A program made the position numbers and the translations under genes. The notes under the pieces were generated by a model that saw only the letters and a list, made by a program, of their open reading frames with translations, did not search any database and had not been told where the DNA came from. From the NCBI RefSeq assembly GCF_009729055.1, contig NZ_CP045484.1, positions 1,171,001-1,235,000 of the forward strand: a stretch of 64,000 bases of DNA. Direction: 5' to 3'. The first letter of the stretch is position 1. The number at the start of each line of letters is the position of its first letter. Origin of the DNA: Sulfurisphaera ohwakuensis (GTDB lineage: Archaea > Thermoproteota > Thermoprotei_A > Sulfolobales > Sulfolobaceae). Shown one piece after another: positions 49,136 to 59,494 of this stretch.

Positions 49136-49953
49136 GAGGACTTGGAACGGTAATAGGTATTGTTATCTTTTTGATTATACTTCTGGCCTCTTTAGCCTTG
49201 ATCCTTGCTTATTTAGGCGAGTTCCAAATAATAGGTGCTCAGATTTCTCAATCTCAGATTAATATTTATAATCATAATAATGCTAAACTTAATGTTAATT
49301 CACAAATAGAGTATTTATACAGCAACGTAATTTATGCTGGTCAATGCACTAGTGGACCGTACTACTTTGTAGTTACGATAACCGAATACTCAGATCCAGT
49401 AATTATAGTTACGGTAAGGAACCCTTCACAAATTACCCAGACAATTAATGATCTCATAATTTCTGCAGGGAATCCTATGAGTGGTTCACTTATTGGAACT
49501 ACCCAGAATGGACAACCCCCCAATTATGTCTCGGTTGCCCCACCGGAGTTAAGCCAACTATTAATTGTACATATAGGATCTACTACCGCACCTAGTTATA
49601 CTTACACTCTAACTTTAACTTCTACTCAACTTAGTCCTTATATTCTCAGCTTATACGTTCCGCAACAGTATTATGAGGTAGAGATAAAAGCATTTATTTT
49701 AGTCCCTATAAATATTAACAATGTAAAGTTATTATATCAAGGTACCTACTATTATGCCTTCTACCACTATAGTCAGTACACATTTTACTACCCATATTAT
49801 GGAGCCCAACCATATTTGACTTCAACTAACTATGTACCTACTGACTGGGAGTTATTACCAAATAATCCAGTCTATCCTTTCGGTAATTTATATTTTATAG
49901 TCTTTACAAACTTCGGGAACGTAGGATATACGTTTTATCCTTTAGGAGGGTGA
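49132..49953 (+). CDS. Pilin-like protein 4 with class III signal peptide, large
   Basis: A 273-residue protein, the largest of the set, starting MRG|LGTVIGIVIFLIILLA. Its N-terminus is closely related to the orphan pilin at 45398. The extracytoplasmic domain is rich in Tyr, Thr and Asn. It overlaps the upstream gene by four bases, and its stop overlaps a GTG of the ATPase frame. A G-rich stretch just upstream (GGGGGTGG) may act as ribosome binding site. Confidence 0.8.
   Translation: MRGLGTVIGIVIFLIILLASLALILAYLGEFQIIGAQISQSQINIYNHNNAKLNVNSQIEYLYSNVIYAGQCTSGPYYFVVTITEYSDPVIIVTVRNPSQITQTINDLIISAGNPMSGSLIGTTQNGQPPNYVSVAPPELSQLLIVHIGSTTAPSYTYTLTLTSTQLSPYILSLYVPQQYYEVEIKAFILVPININNVKLLYQGTYYYAFYHYSQYTFYYPYYGAQPYLTSTNYVPTDWELLPNNPVYPFGNLYFIVFTNFGNVGYTFYPLGG
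49945..49950 (+). promoter_or_regulatory. Shine-Dalgarno sequence deciding the ATPase start
   Basis: GGAGGG ends 8 bases before the ATG at 49959 and favours that start over the in-frame GTG at 49950. Confidence 0.6.
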
Positions 49954-49958
49954 ATTCC

Positions 49959-51440
49959 ATGTCTGAAGTTAAAATACTAAGACCGGAATTAAAGGGAACA
50001 ATTCTATTCGAGAAAGAACTTAAGTGGAAGTACGAAGATAAAGGAGTAGCGTATCCCAAGGCGTATGTACTTAGAGATGAAGCTGGGGATTTATATTATC
50101 AAATTGAGGAGCCAGAACTAGATGAAAAACAGATAAAGATCATTAGTAAGTTAAAGAAGACGCTCTATTATGTCATAAAACCGTCATCAAACGAGGATGA
50201 AATGATTCAACAGATTCTTTTCCATCCAGAAGTTAAAGGCGATCCAAAAATAGGTTATTACATTTATCGTGATGTCCTTCGCTATGGTCCACTCTCTCCT
50301 TTATTTGATGACGAAGATTTAGAAGACATTTCCTATTCCGGTTCGAGAACTGGTCTTTACGGTGATTCAGTATGGGTCTTTCATAGGGAGTTCGGTAGTT
50401 GGTTACCTACGAATATTCACTTATCTAAAGCTGAGGCGGACTATTTAATCCAAAGGATAGTGTTAAAGTCTGGGAAATCAGTTACTCTTGCAAGACCTAT
50501 AGTAGATGGAATAACCCCAGAAGGCTATAGATTTGCAGTAACTTACGGTAGTGAGGTCTCTCTTCCTGGGTCTACTATAACAATAAGGAAACCATTAGAG
50601 GAAGTATGGACTTTATCGGATCTAGTATATAAGAGAAAAACTCTCTCACCTCTAACTGCAGCTGCATTGTGGTATACATTAGAGAATAGAGGTGTAGTTC
50701 TCGTAGTAGGTAGAACAGGAACTGGAAAGACCACATTTATAAACGCATTAATGACTGTTTTGCCTCCAACTTGGAAGATAGTTACAGTAGAGGAAGTTCC
50801 AGAGCTGAAAGTAATATTCCCTAACTGGACAAGACTGATAGCCAGGAAATCAACTGCTTTTATGGAATATAGTGAGGCTATTGAAATTCCTCTGGACAAG
50901 TTAATTGCACATACTCTTAGAATTAGACCAGACTTCGTTTCAGTTGGTGAAGTTAGAACTAAAGAGGAGATTAAGGAATTTATCCACTCAGTAGCTAGTG
51001 GCCATGGAGGAGTAACATCACTACATGCCGAGGATTTTGACTCCCTTAAGGCTAGGTTTAACTACTCTGGTGTTGACGATTCATTCTTCGCCTTAGTTAC
51101 AATGGTAGTCTTCATAAACACATATCCTAACCCTGAAAAAAGGGGAGGATTAAGGAGAAGAGTCCAAGAAGCAGGTGAAATTTTGCTTAAAGGTGGACAA
51201 GCAACATATAATCAAATAGTATTTTATAATCCAATAGTGGATTCATGGGACGACTCTAAAATTGTTATCAGTGAGAGACTTCTACAAATAGCTCAAAGGA
51301 ATGGTTTAACTCAGAAAGACTTAGAAGAAGAGTTAAAGGCAAGGGTTGATTTTTTAAAATATGCCTACGAGAAAGATTTCTCTTTAAATCAATATAAGGA
51401 GGGGTTGATGAGGTTTTATGAAGCCAGAGGTATCGTTTAA
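49959..51440 (+). CDS. Type IV pilus-like secretion ATPase (VirB11/GspE/TadA type)
   Basis: Hexameric motor that powers pilin assembly. About 493 residues. Walker A is GRTGTGKTTFINAL, followed by the Asp-box equivalent VTVEEVPELKVIFPNW, Walker B FVSVGEVRTKEEI and the His box GHGGVTSLHAED; the N-terminal domain contains the YGPLSPLFDDEDLEDISYSG motif of this family. It lies after four pilins and before the membrane platform protein. Sulfolobales use such ATPases in the Ups, Aap, Bas and archaellum systems; the gene order here (several pilin-like genes, then E, then F) resembles Bas or Aap more than Ups, but I cannot name the system with certainty. Confidence 0.93.
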   Translation: MSEVKILRPELKGTILFEKELKWKYEDKGVAYPKAYVLRDEAGDLYYQIEEPELDEKQIKIISKLKKTLYYVIKPSSNEDEMIQQILFHPEVKGDPKIGYYIYRDVLRYGPLSPLFDDEDLEDISYSGSRTGLYGDSVWVFHREFGSWLPTNIHLSKAEADYLIQRIVLKSGKSVTLARPIVDGITPEGYRFAVTYGSEVSLPGSTITIRKPLEEVWTLSDLVYKRKTLSPLTAAALWYTLENRGVVLVVGRTGTGKTTFINALMTVLPPTWKIVTVEEVPELKVIFPNWTRLIARKSTAFMEYSEAIEIPLDKLIAHTLRIRPDFVSVGEVRTKEEIKEFIHSVASGHGGVTSLHAEDFDSLKARFNYSGVDDSFFALVTMVVFINTYPNPEKRGGLRRRVQEAGEILLKGGQATYNQIVFYNPIVDSWDDSKIVISERLLQIAQRNGLTQKDLEEELKARVDFLKYAYEKDFSLNQYKEGLMRFYEARGIV

Positions 51441-53421
51441 AATAAGTCCAATAAACTTTCCATTTACTTTAATTATAAGCATAATAGCTTTAGCTCTAAC
51501 TTTAGTGTCATTTAAGATATATATCATGAATGCCCAATATCTACAAAGTCTCCTATTAGGTTTATCATCATACTCCGCCGTAATTACAAGTTACAATTAT
51601 AAGCATAGATATGATGACTATCTTGAGAAGATAATTATCCCGCTAGTAGAGAAAGCTAAAGTAATAGAGGATCCAAACAACTGGCTTAAAGAAATGATTC
51701 AGTTTGCATGGTACGGTTTCCCATTATCAGCTATTCTAGGTATGATAATTTATATGGGAAGTGGGGAGGTCTTATATTCAATATTCGCTGGGGCTGTAGC
51801 AATAATCACTTACTTCTATCCTTGGGTAAAAATGTGGGATGCTAGGAACTCTCTTCAAACTCAAGTAGAGAAGGAATTGCCTATTGTCTCTATAATAATT
51901 TGGAGCATGGCTCAATTAGGCTACGGAATTATGAAAATAGTTGAGGAATTAAAATCGGAAGAAACTTACAGTAATATGAAGATCATCAAAAAAGAGAAAA
52001 GAGGTTCGCTTATTCTTTTAAGAAGAAAAAAAGATGAAGACGAAGAGTTTGTAAAGGCCATACCAAGAGAATTTCTCAAGATACATAGGGATTTTGTCTT
52101 ATTTAACATGCCGCCAGAGGAGGCGATAGTTAGAGAGGCTAAAGATCACCCGTCCAGAGTATTTGAAAGACTACTGCTAGGTGCAGTTTCAATATCTAAA
52201 AGTGGGGGCAGCTTAATTGAGTTTATGAACAGAATTACAGTTGAGGTAATGAACGAACTTAAAAGAAAATGGGAGAACTTTGGAAGAGCTGCGTCTAACC
52301 TGGGTGAGTTAGCATTATTATTCTTATTAATACTCCCGCTCTTTGCAATATGGTTTGCCGTATCGTCTAATAACCCAGTTTATGGTACTGATAGTGTTAC
52401 GTTCTTTATGATCCCGTTAATAGGGTTTGGGCTTTATATGTATCTCTCATTCAGTGCACCACCCGAAGAAGTAAAGATAAAAGGGGATTTGAAAAAGGGA
52501 GTAATTGCATTGGCAGTTTCATTAGTAGTATTGGTAATTCTGTCGATTTTCAAAATAATTGAACCTTCTGGGCAACTCTTATGGGTTTTCTTTGAAGTCC
52601 ATGTCCTTTCATTCTCGTTCTTTTACGGTTATCCGGTTTATCAAAGAATTAGGGCAAAAAATGAGGCTGAAGAAAAGTTGCCTATATTTGTCAGGTCAAT
52701 AGCAGAGCTTATCAGAAGTACCGGAGATAATTTATATAACGCACTGAGAAAGCTTAATGAAGGTGATCTGATTTCTTCAAGTCTAGTTAAAGTTACAACG
52801 TTCGGAAAGGTTATTGATGATACGATCTCCCGTTATTTAACTGCCTTAGTTACCGCAGGAACTTTCGAGCCTAAGACTGATTCATGGATGCTTAATACAG
52901 TATTTAAGAATTTGATGGAAATGGATAAACAAGGCGTACTTAAGTATAATGTATTTACTCGATTAGCAGAGATTACTGATGCTTACTATGATGCTATTAT
53001 GGCTAAGAAGAGAGGCCTCTATACCTTCATTGGAGCATCGATATTAGCTCCAGCAATTATGGCTGGTGTTATAATAATGACAGTTTACGTACTCCATAGT
53101 ATTGCCGGTCTGGTCCAGATTCCAAACCTAGAAATACAGAATGCTAACGGAATTGCAGTACCCTCTGGAATAACTGGGCTTTTAAACTTCTTCCTCGCGT
53201 TTATAAATGTTGGGAACTATGTGAACCAAATGCTACCTACACTAGAGTTAATGATTGCTGAAACTGGCGTAATTTTTGGGATATTATATGCTAAATCTGC
53301 AGATGGAACGATAAAGAATACTTTCAGAATAGTTCAAGTTTCTATAGTTGCAGTAATTAGCATAATAATCATGCAGATAGCATTAGCCTATGTAGTACAT
53401 TTACCTAACTTGTTCACATAA
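51418..53421 (+). CDS. Type IV pilus-like membrane platform protein (TadC/GspF type)
   Basis: Integral membrane core protein that anchors the ATPase and pilus. The 667 residues have at least eight membrane helices and two copies of the GspF-like cytoplasmic domain (AVSISKSGGSLIEFMNRITV; then ELIRSTGDNLYNALRKLNEG), a duplicated layout seen in the larger F proteins of Sulfolobales pili. The first domain is interrupted by a charged insertion (IIKKEKRGSLILLRRKKDED). Start ATG at 51418 lies inside the ATPase gene (23-bp overlap). It is the last gene of the pilus operon. Confidence 0.9.
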   Translation: MKPEVSFKISPINFPFTLIISIIALALTLVSFKIYIMNAQYLQSLLLGLSSYSAVITSYNYKHRYDDYLEKIIIPLVEKAKVIEDPNNWLKEMIQFAWYGFPLSAILGMIIYMGSGEVLYSIFAGAVAIITYFYPWVKMWDARNSLQTQVEKELPIVSIIIWSMAQLGYGIMKIVEELKSEETYSNMKIIKKEKRGSLILLRRKKDEDEEFVKAIPREFLKIHRDFVLFNMPPEEAIVREAKDHPSRVFERLLLGAVSISKSGGSLIEFMNRITVEVMNELKRKWENFGRAASNLGELALLFLLILPLFAIWFAVSSNNPVYGTDSVTFFMIPLIGFGLYMYLSFSAPPEEVKIKGDLKKGVIALAVSLVVLVILSIFKIIEPSGQLLWVFFEVHVLSFSFFYGYPVYQRIRAKNEAEEKLPIFVRSIAELIRSTGDNLYNALRKLNEGDLISSSLVKVTTFGKVIDDTISRYLTALVTAGTFEPKTDSWMLNTVFKNLMEMDKQGVLKYNVFTRLAEITDAYYDAIMAKKRGLYTFIGASILAPAIMAGVIIMTVYVLHSIAGLVQIPNLEIQNANGIAVPSGITGLLNFFLAFINVGNYVNQMLPTLELMIAETGVIFGILYAKSADGTIKNTFRIVQVSIVAVISIIIMQIALAYVVHLPNLFT

Positions 53422-53570
53422 GTTTAATTCACTTTTTTATTTATAGCATTTTACATAAAATCATGAATTTTAACAGTTTTAAAAAATATATCTAAAAATG
53501 TGTTAATTTTATATTAGCAAAAGATATAGTATATAAAAAAGATTTTGATTTATCGAGAGGTGTATTACGT

Positions 53571-54797
53571 ATGTATTTTTATCTATTTATTTCTCCTCAT
53601 AAACAATTTAAAATATGCATAAATTGTCTATTAGGTGAGTTTTTGATATATAAAGCAATTTTTTCTATAAATATTATCAGATTTTCTTCTTTAACAGCTA
53701 TATGGACTTATACTGCCATAGCTCTTTACAACTTTTATCATTTATCACCACTTCTAATCATATTATACTATTCTTTCGGTTATCCTATACTTGTATCGTC
53801 TTATATCTTAGCAGGTTACCTAACTGACAATATAGGAACAAAAAACACTATGATAATTTCACTACTTTTCACTTCTATAATATTACTTCTAGGTTTCTTT
53901 CTAACTAGCGGAATATGTGGAATTATAATACTAAGTACTCAAGCATTTTTCAATTCTTTATACGTAACATCATCTTCAACAGCTACAGGTAGCCTAAGTA
54001 AAACTTCAGTAAAGGACCTTATATTATCTTTTTCTAGGTTTAGAGCAGGAATAAATTTAGGTTGGCTTATTGGTCCCATAATAGGGGGGTTAATATATCA
54101 CTATCTTGGTTAGAATTTCATTCTTCTCTTAGGTGGCTTTGGTAACTTAGTTTCAATACCAATAGCTTATAAATTAGACAACAGAAAAATTACTAAGAAT
54201 AAAAGCAATAGAAAGTACTTCATTATCCCGTCTAGGTATTTAATGGAGATTATAGTGGTTCAATTTATATTTGCCTTTGTGGGTTCACAAATACTCTTTG
54301 GTTTTACAGTCTATTCCGTAAATGTTCTTAAAATATCCAGCTTACTAATAGGATACTTTATTTCACTAAATAGCTTAATAACCTCATTATTTCAAGAGCC
54401 AATAGGGAGATTCATGATAAAATTAAACTTAAAGTATATGTACATTCTAGGCTCTTTAATCTTCTCCTTATCATATTTAAGCATTATTTACATTAAAAAT
54501 ATAATTGGACTTACAATTTTTATAATACTCATATCACTAGGAGAAATTATTTTGAACCCTATAATTTTATCAGTATCTTATATAATATCACGCAAATATC
54601 ACGGAAACGAAATAGGTATTGCAATGGCATATACAAGAATGGCTGAAGGACTTGGGAGAGCCTTCTCCACCTCTATCACAGCCTATCTATTTTCTGTTAA
54701 TGATTATAGACTGGACTTTATTTTACTCTCCTTAGTGGGAATAGTAAGCCTTATAGCAAATAGAGTTATTTACACTTCACTAAGAAACAACTTTTAA
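53571..54797 (+). pseudogene. MFS transporter interrupted by one in-frame amber codon
   Basis: Reads as one frame of about 408 codons if the TAG at 54111-54113 is ignored. Before it come five or six helices and the loop motif AGYLTDNIGTKNTM; directly after it NFILLLGGFGNLVSIPIAYK continues the helix, then a charged loop, and the second half with FQEPIGRFMIKLNL and about six helices. The total length is right for an MFS carrier, and the frame is kept across the stop. A TGG-to-TAG change is the simplest explanation (the preceding residues read HYLG). No substrate can be named. The upstream DNA has TATA-like sequence at about 53500. Confidence 0.8.
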
Positions 54798-55200
54798 CCA
54801 TTATGGATAATCTTTTAAGAGAGAATTATCAACACAAATTAAATTCACTCATTTCCACCAGTCCTCCCTTCTTTATATATAGGACTTTAGAGAACTATTC
54901 TTCTAACGTATATTTTTAGAGACGATACTTCCTCGAAGGAAAGCTTTGATACTCGATCTCTTATTTTCATTTAGCAACTTTGTATGAGGAGAAACATGTG
55001 GTCACTTATACTTCTAAATACTACTGCACAAAACTAGTTTTATGTCATCAGAAAGAAACTCCTTAAGTATTTTTATAGATAGATAATTATACTGGAAGCT
55101 TTTACTCTTAAAACTCAAAAAATGTTTATCATTATAAATGATAAAATAATTTTTTGTCTAAAGATTTATAGCGGATTATCATATAGATCAAGAACACTAT
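54798..55200. other. AT-rich intergenic region, no gene seen
   Basis: About 400 bp after the broken carrier gene. Stops in all frames; no clear structure. Confidence 0.4.
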
Positions 55201-55733
55201 ATGATGAATGATTACGAAAGAGAGCTCTATGATAAAGGTTTAAAGGAGCTTACTAAGCTTTACTATGCAAAGTAAGAGATCTTATCAAACCAATATTGTT
55301 CAAATCACAACTAGGTTTAAGAAAAGACATTCTGATTTTTTACAAAGATTCTTAGAATTTCCTTTGGGTTTTATTCACCATCTTAGACTTCACAATTTTT
55401 GTAGTCCTATTTATGAAGGTTTAATGAGGCTATTTAGTACTTCTCTCCCAAATGTTACCTGGTCTATTATCGTCCTTATTATATCACTGGATTACTTTTC
55501 CCATTGGACTTGCCTTCTCTATATGCATGATAGTTATCTTATACAGTTATGTAATGAGTACTGTCTTTAGAAAAGCATTTGAGAAAACAGTGTTAACTTC
55601 TATCATCTCACTCATATTTCTCCTGGTTACTTTGTATTGCCCTTATTTTCATAATTTTATTAGCTTTATATTCTCTCTTCTGCATGATCTTTTTATAGTC
55701 TGTAAAAGTCCCATTTATGTTTTAAAAATTTGA
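55201..55733 (+). pseudogene. Degraded membrane-protein gene
   Basis: A frame opens with ATGATG at 55201 and reads NDYERELYDKGLKELTKLYY before a stop; membrane-like segments then appear in different frames, including ILDFTIFVVLFMKV and, at the 3' end, WITFPIGLAFSICMIVILYS followed by TSIISLIFLLVTLYC up to the TGA at 55733. The pattern suggests a former membrane protein broken by several shifts. I do not recognise the parent family. Confidence 0.35.
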
Positions 55734-56328
55734 CCTTTATCCTTGTTTTAGCCCCTTACCTAATAAATCATGGTTAGTAAGCTGAAGATATAGGTGTTTT
55801 AAACATACTTATCTGATAGAGACATCTGGTATGAAAAACTCATCTCACTAATTTCCAGATCTAGTCTAGGCAATTACTTATCAGATCTTAATCTAAGAAG
55901 TATAAAGTTTCCTACTACTAGATCTATAACTTGAATATTCCACTAGCGGGATTAAGACTAGCAAAAAAGCTTAACTTCGAGATGATTCTTAAAGGTTTAG
56001 TGAGTGTTTGATACACTTTAAAGAAAAAAGAAAATAACATTAATTAAAAAATTATTAATTCTATAACTACATGGATACTTCTTATCTTCTGAGATATATA
56101 ATATAAAATTTGATCTATCTAAGTTTGAATATCATGATTTATGCCTAGTTATAGTTTAAAGTCACCATACTCAATCACCATAACATATACGAATTTACAG
56201 CAGTAGGTAGATAACAATAACTCACAAAATACTCCTCAGACATCAGAGAGAAGACCTTAGTATATTATATGCAAAAATTTTTAGAAATATAAATAGGTAA
56301 TAACAACACTACCTCCCAGTCTTTTACA
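55734..56328. other. AT-rich intergenic region, no gene seen
   Basis: About 600 bp of AT-rich sequence with no supported coding frame, tRNA-like or repeat structure. Confidence 0.4.
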
Positions 56329-56931
56329 CTAAGATATAGGAGCTAAAGCGATCCAAACACTTTGAATTTTATTCGAACAATTAGAATAGTTTATGAAGAG
56401 AAAGTATAGATCACCTATCCTATTTAATTGTACAAAAACTGAAAACGAAGATATTTGAAAAGCAATTACATAATGAGTGAATCGCCCTACCGTAGTTCCA
56501 TTATCTAGTTTTACAGTAAAGAATATAGGATATCCACCACTATATGTTATAGTAGAATTTACTACCCAACCGCCATAATATGATATTATATAATTTTCAA
56601 TGTGGGCAGAACCACCAGATTGATTTAACACTACGAACCTATACTCACTATTGTTAAAAAACATAGTCGTATTATTAATCACCTTTAACGATAAGAAAGC
56701 TGCTGAAGATATATTAACCAAATCTGGAGGACAAACCTTAGAATTATTAAGCGAATATAAGTAGAGCTTTTGAGCCTTTTGGATAAAAGTTGAAACATTT
56801 AATGATGCTGAACTAGACTCATCATTTTCAGTCTTTGAGGGAATATTGAGGTTTGGAGCATTAATTAATCCTAGTAAAAATATAATGATAAATAGAATAA
56901 TCATCGTTACAATAACTATAGAAATAACCAT
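56329..56931 (-). CDS. Membrane-anchored extracytoplasmic protein, function unknown
   Basis: A 200-residue protein with an N-terminal hydrophobic helix (about 2-23, ISIVIVTMIILFIIIFLLGL) and an outside domain of about 175 residues with many N-x-S/T sequons (NVST, NNSK, NISS, NNTT, NQSG, NSTI). The leader lacks the Lys/Arg-Gly cleavage context of class III pilins, so it is more likely a simple membrane anchor or uncleaved signal. Family not recognised. It stands alone. Confidence 0.65.
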   Translation of the reverse strand: MVISIVIVTMIILFIIIFLLGLINAPNLNIPSKTENDESSSASLNVSTFIQKAQKLYLYSLNNSKVCPPDLVNISSAAFLSLKVINNTTMFFNNSEYRFVVLNQSGGSAHIENYIISYYGGWVVNSTITYSGGYPIFFTVKLDNGTTVGRFTHYVIAFQISSFSVFVQLNRIGDLYFLFINYSNCSNKIQSVWIALAPIS

Positions 56932-57192
56932 ATTTTTACTTAACGTTTATCCCACTAGTAACTTTACACAATATATATTAAAAAGTTTTATGAATACAAA
57001 AATAGCAAAGAATAAGTAACTCCTCTTTCTCCCAAGGTTACAAACACAAGTTTGTTAGAGACGTAGCATATAGCGCCTCCCTAATATACATTGATGTATT
57101 TTTAAACTATAACTAAGTACAAAGAACCCTTGATGACCCAGACATACTGCCATATAATAAAAAGTTAAAATCTTTTTTTCATTTAAGATATT

Positions 57193-57933
57193 ATGGTTCG
57201 TTTTAGAATTCTTAATTCCGAAATACTCTATAATGAGGAATTTATTGAGATAAAAGAAATGATACCTAATAGTGATGCATATATGAGAATTTACGGTAAT
57301 AAAATAGCTAATTTTGACTTAGATACGCCACATTATTGGGTCACTGGCAAGAATCTAATCTTACCATCGAAAGAGATTAATTTAGCTGATGTTAAGTCAT
57401 TTCTCTATTCCGCAATTGGTAATGTGATTAGGGAGGATAAGAACCCTTCAGTATCAATCAGTAGAGATGGATTAATTTATGATTTTTCAGTAGAAAATCA
57501 TGAGGTTAAAGTGGTAGAGAAGATGCTTAACGGGTTGCATGTTCTCTCAACTGTACTACAAAAGCCTCTAATGAATTCTCCAATGAATTTACCCTTACCT
57601 GCCTGGGCTTCGTCTTTTAAACTTCTTTCAGCTGTAATCTCATTGGATGAAGGACCAAAGGATGTATTAAAGAAGCATTTCCAGCAGATAACTAAGATTA
57701 CTACGGAGAATGGATACATAGAAAAGAGCGGATTAAGGCTCACTAGATTCTATTACGAATGGGATAAGAAGATACTTTGCTATACACAGTTAATGGGGTA
57801 TATATGTTTTGAAGAAAAAAGTGGAAATATTAGAGAGTTAAGGCCTTCAGATAAAGAAGTGGAGAAGATTATAAACGATATTCTTAGTGGCTATGGAAAA
57901 TGTGTAGTAGAAAAAGGTGCGATACTTCTTTGA
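57193..57933 (+). CDS. Hypothetical protein
   Basis: A 246-residue soluble protein. N-terminal part beta-rich (VRFRILNSEILYNEEFIEIK, YWVTGKNLILPSKEI), middle helical (VEKMLNGLHVLSTVLQKPLM), C-terminal beta-helical. No motif I recognise and no membrane helix. Single gene with AT-rich flanks, followed 333 bp later by the first of the two paralogues at 58267. Confidence 0.6.
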   Translation: MVRFRILNSEILYNEEFIEIKEMIPNSDAYMRIYGNKIANFDLDTPHYWVTGKNLILPSKEINLADVKSFLYSAIGNVIREDKNPSVSISRDGLIYDFSVENHEVKVVEKMLNGLHVLSTVLQKPLMNSPMNLPLPAWASSFKLLSAVISLDEGPKDVLKKHFQQITKITTENGYIEKSGLRLTRFYYEWDKKILCYTQLMGYICFEEKSGNIRELRPSDKEVEKIINDILSGYGKCVVEKGAILL

Positions 57934-58266
57934 AAACTAATATTGTTGTAATTGCTTAGAATGCATTACGTTCTATATCTATAATAAACATGAGTTTACA
58001 ACTATTGGAGGAAGATTAATCTTTATATAAAAATCATAATATCTGTCCATGAACTAATAAACATTTCTAATGTAGCGCGTAAGTGTAACGATTCCCTATA
58101 AGTGTTACACGGTTCTTGTTATAACATATATTTATAATCTGTATACTTTTTATTAAATAATATACGCCTAGAAAAGTCTCTGTATCAGCACGGATTAAAA
58201 GAAGAATATAAATTAATAAAAGAAAGTCAATGTCAACTTTTTATAGTCTTATAATAAATTATTCTT
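57934..58266. other. Intergenic region, no gene seen
   Basis: AT-rich, with an imperfect inverted repeat around GTGTAACGATTCCC and GTTACAC (about 58081-58111) that might be an operator or terminator. It should hold the promoter of the gene at 58267. Confidence 0.35.
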
Positions 58267-59163
58267 GTGGAAAGATTTAACAATATAGTAGAAAGAATAG
58301 GTAAAGCAACAGGTTTATCACTTAAAGCAGACTCATTAACAAATTTACCTCAAGATTATAGAATTTATCCTGCATTAGCTTCTACAGATAGAGCCTTATC
58401 AAATACAAAGAACGTATTCCAACTCATTAGGCACGGAACTGTAATACGTACAAGAGAGGGGAATTACTATTATATTGGCGGGAAATCAAACTACTGGGCT
58501 GGAGGAAGAGCATTTCATTCATTTAAGGGTGGAATAGAGTTTACGCTCTCCCCCTCAGGAAGTGAAAGTTCATCCATATGGAAGATGATTAGAGAAGCGA
58601 AGTCAAACATAGTCGTTTTTCAAGTGAAGGCAATAAGACTCTCAAAAGAGTGGATAGATACTACTCCAGCATTTTCAGCCTCAGTTGGAATAATAGCAAA
58701 CTATATTCCTAAGTTCTTAGCTAGACCGGAGTTTGAAACTATAGTACCGGGAGATTTAGTTGACTTTTCTGGAGGGAAACTCACAGCAGATGGACTACTC
58801 ACCGCAATGCGTTACGCATCAAGAAAACCTCCTTTCCCATATTTTGTAGCAATAACTGATAACGAATTATTCATGCCCTATCCACCAGATAGAGAACTAT
58901 GTGAGTATTTTGTTAAAGACACTACACTATGTAAATATGTTGAATTGGACAAGGAGTTTAATGAAATGCTAATTGGAGCTCCTATATTTTCAGCAGATGG
59001 GCTTATAGGATTCGTAAACTCTTACATAAAAACACTTGAGGAACATATTGTGCAACTCTCATATATTCCATTCAAATTAGAGTTTACAGATAAGAACATG
59101 GAAAAATTTGCAGAGAGCCTAGGTGTAGGAGAAATATTAGCCTTAAGCAGAAAATACGTTTAA
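58267..59163 (+). CDS. Unknown protein, soluble paralogue of the gene at 59495
   Basis: A 298-residue protein starting at a GTG; no ATG is available before the conserved region. Shared with the longer protein at 59495: RHGTVIRTREGNYYYIGGKS, NYWAGGRAFHS, FSGGKLTADGLL, SRKPPFPYF, NEMLIGAPIFS and LGVGEILALSRKYV. It ends exactly at the RKYV where its paralogue continues into a membrane helix. The conserved Gly, His, Arg and Tyr residues suggest a folded domain with a ligand or active site, but I do not recognise the family and assign no function. Convergent with its paralogue. Confidence 0.65.
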   Translation: MERFNNIVERIGKATGLSLKADSLTNLPQDYRIYPALASTDRALSNTKNVFQLIRHGTVIRTREGNYYYIGGKSNYWAGGRAFHSFKGGIEFTLSPSGSESSSIWKMIREAKSNIVVFQVKAIRLSKEWIDTTPAFSASVGIIANYIPKFLARPEFETIVPGDLVDFSGGKLTADGLLTAMRYASRKPPFPYFVAITDNELFMPYPPDRELCEYFVKDTTLCKYVELDKEFNEMLIGAPIFSADGLIGFVNSYIKTLEEHIVQLSYIPFKLEFTDKNMEKFAESLGVGEILALSRKYV

Positions 59164-59494
59164 TAATCACATTAGCAGTTATTTAATTAAAACACCATTT
59201 GTGTACCAATAAATTATTTCTCATCTCTTCATATCGTTAGGATATCCACTTAGTATGAAGCGATTTAAGTTTTCGGATTGTAGTTTTCCCATCCTCTAAA
59301 GTCTGTCTATGAGGAGATCCAATATCGCGAGCAAGAGACTAAAATGAACATACGAAGTAAAATTTACATTTATATACTCAGTTATAATTTAAAGGGAAAC
59401 AATGATTCTTTAAATTTCATAGAATGCGTACGTTTAGGAGAAAGCCTAGTCCTTTAAAATCTCAGAAAGTAAGTTAATCTGATATTACAGCTCA
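59164..59494. other. Intergenic region between convergent paralogues
   Basis: About 330 bp of AT-rich DNA between the two convergent stops. Transcripts presumably end here; no distinct terminator hairpin was recognised. Confidence 0.35.

Noticed and set aside
54111..54113. TAG as a pyrrolysine codon
   Set aside because: Pyrrolysine is confined mainly to methanogens and some bacteria, and a carrier gene is not a known user; a simple nonsense mutation is more likely.
55265..55570. 101-codon frame
   Set aside because: Composition changes abruptly along the frame and membrane-like pieces continue in other phases; treated as part of a degraded gene.
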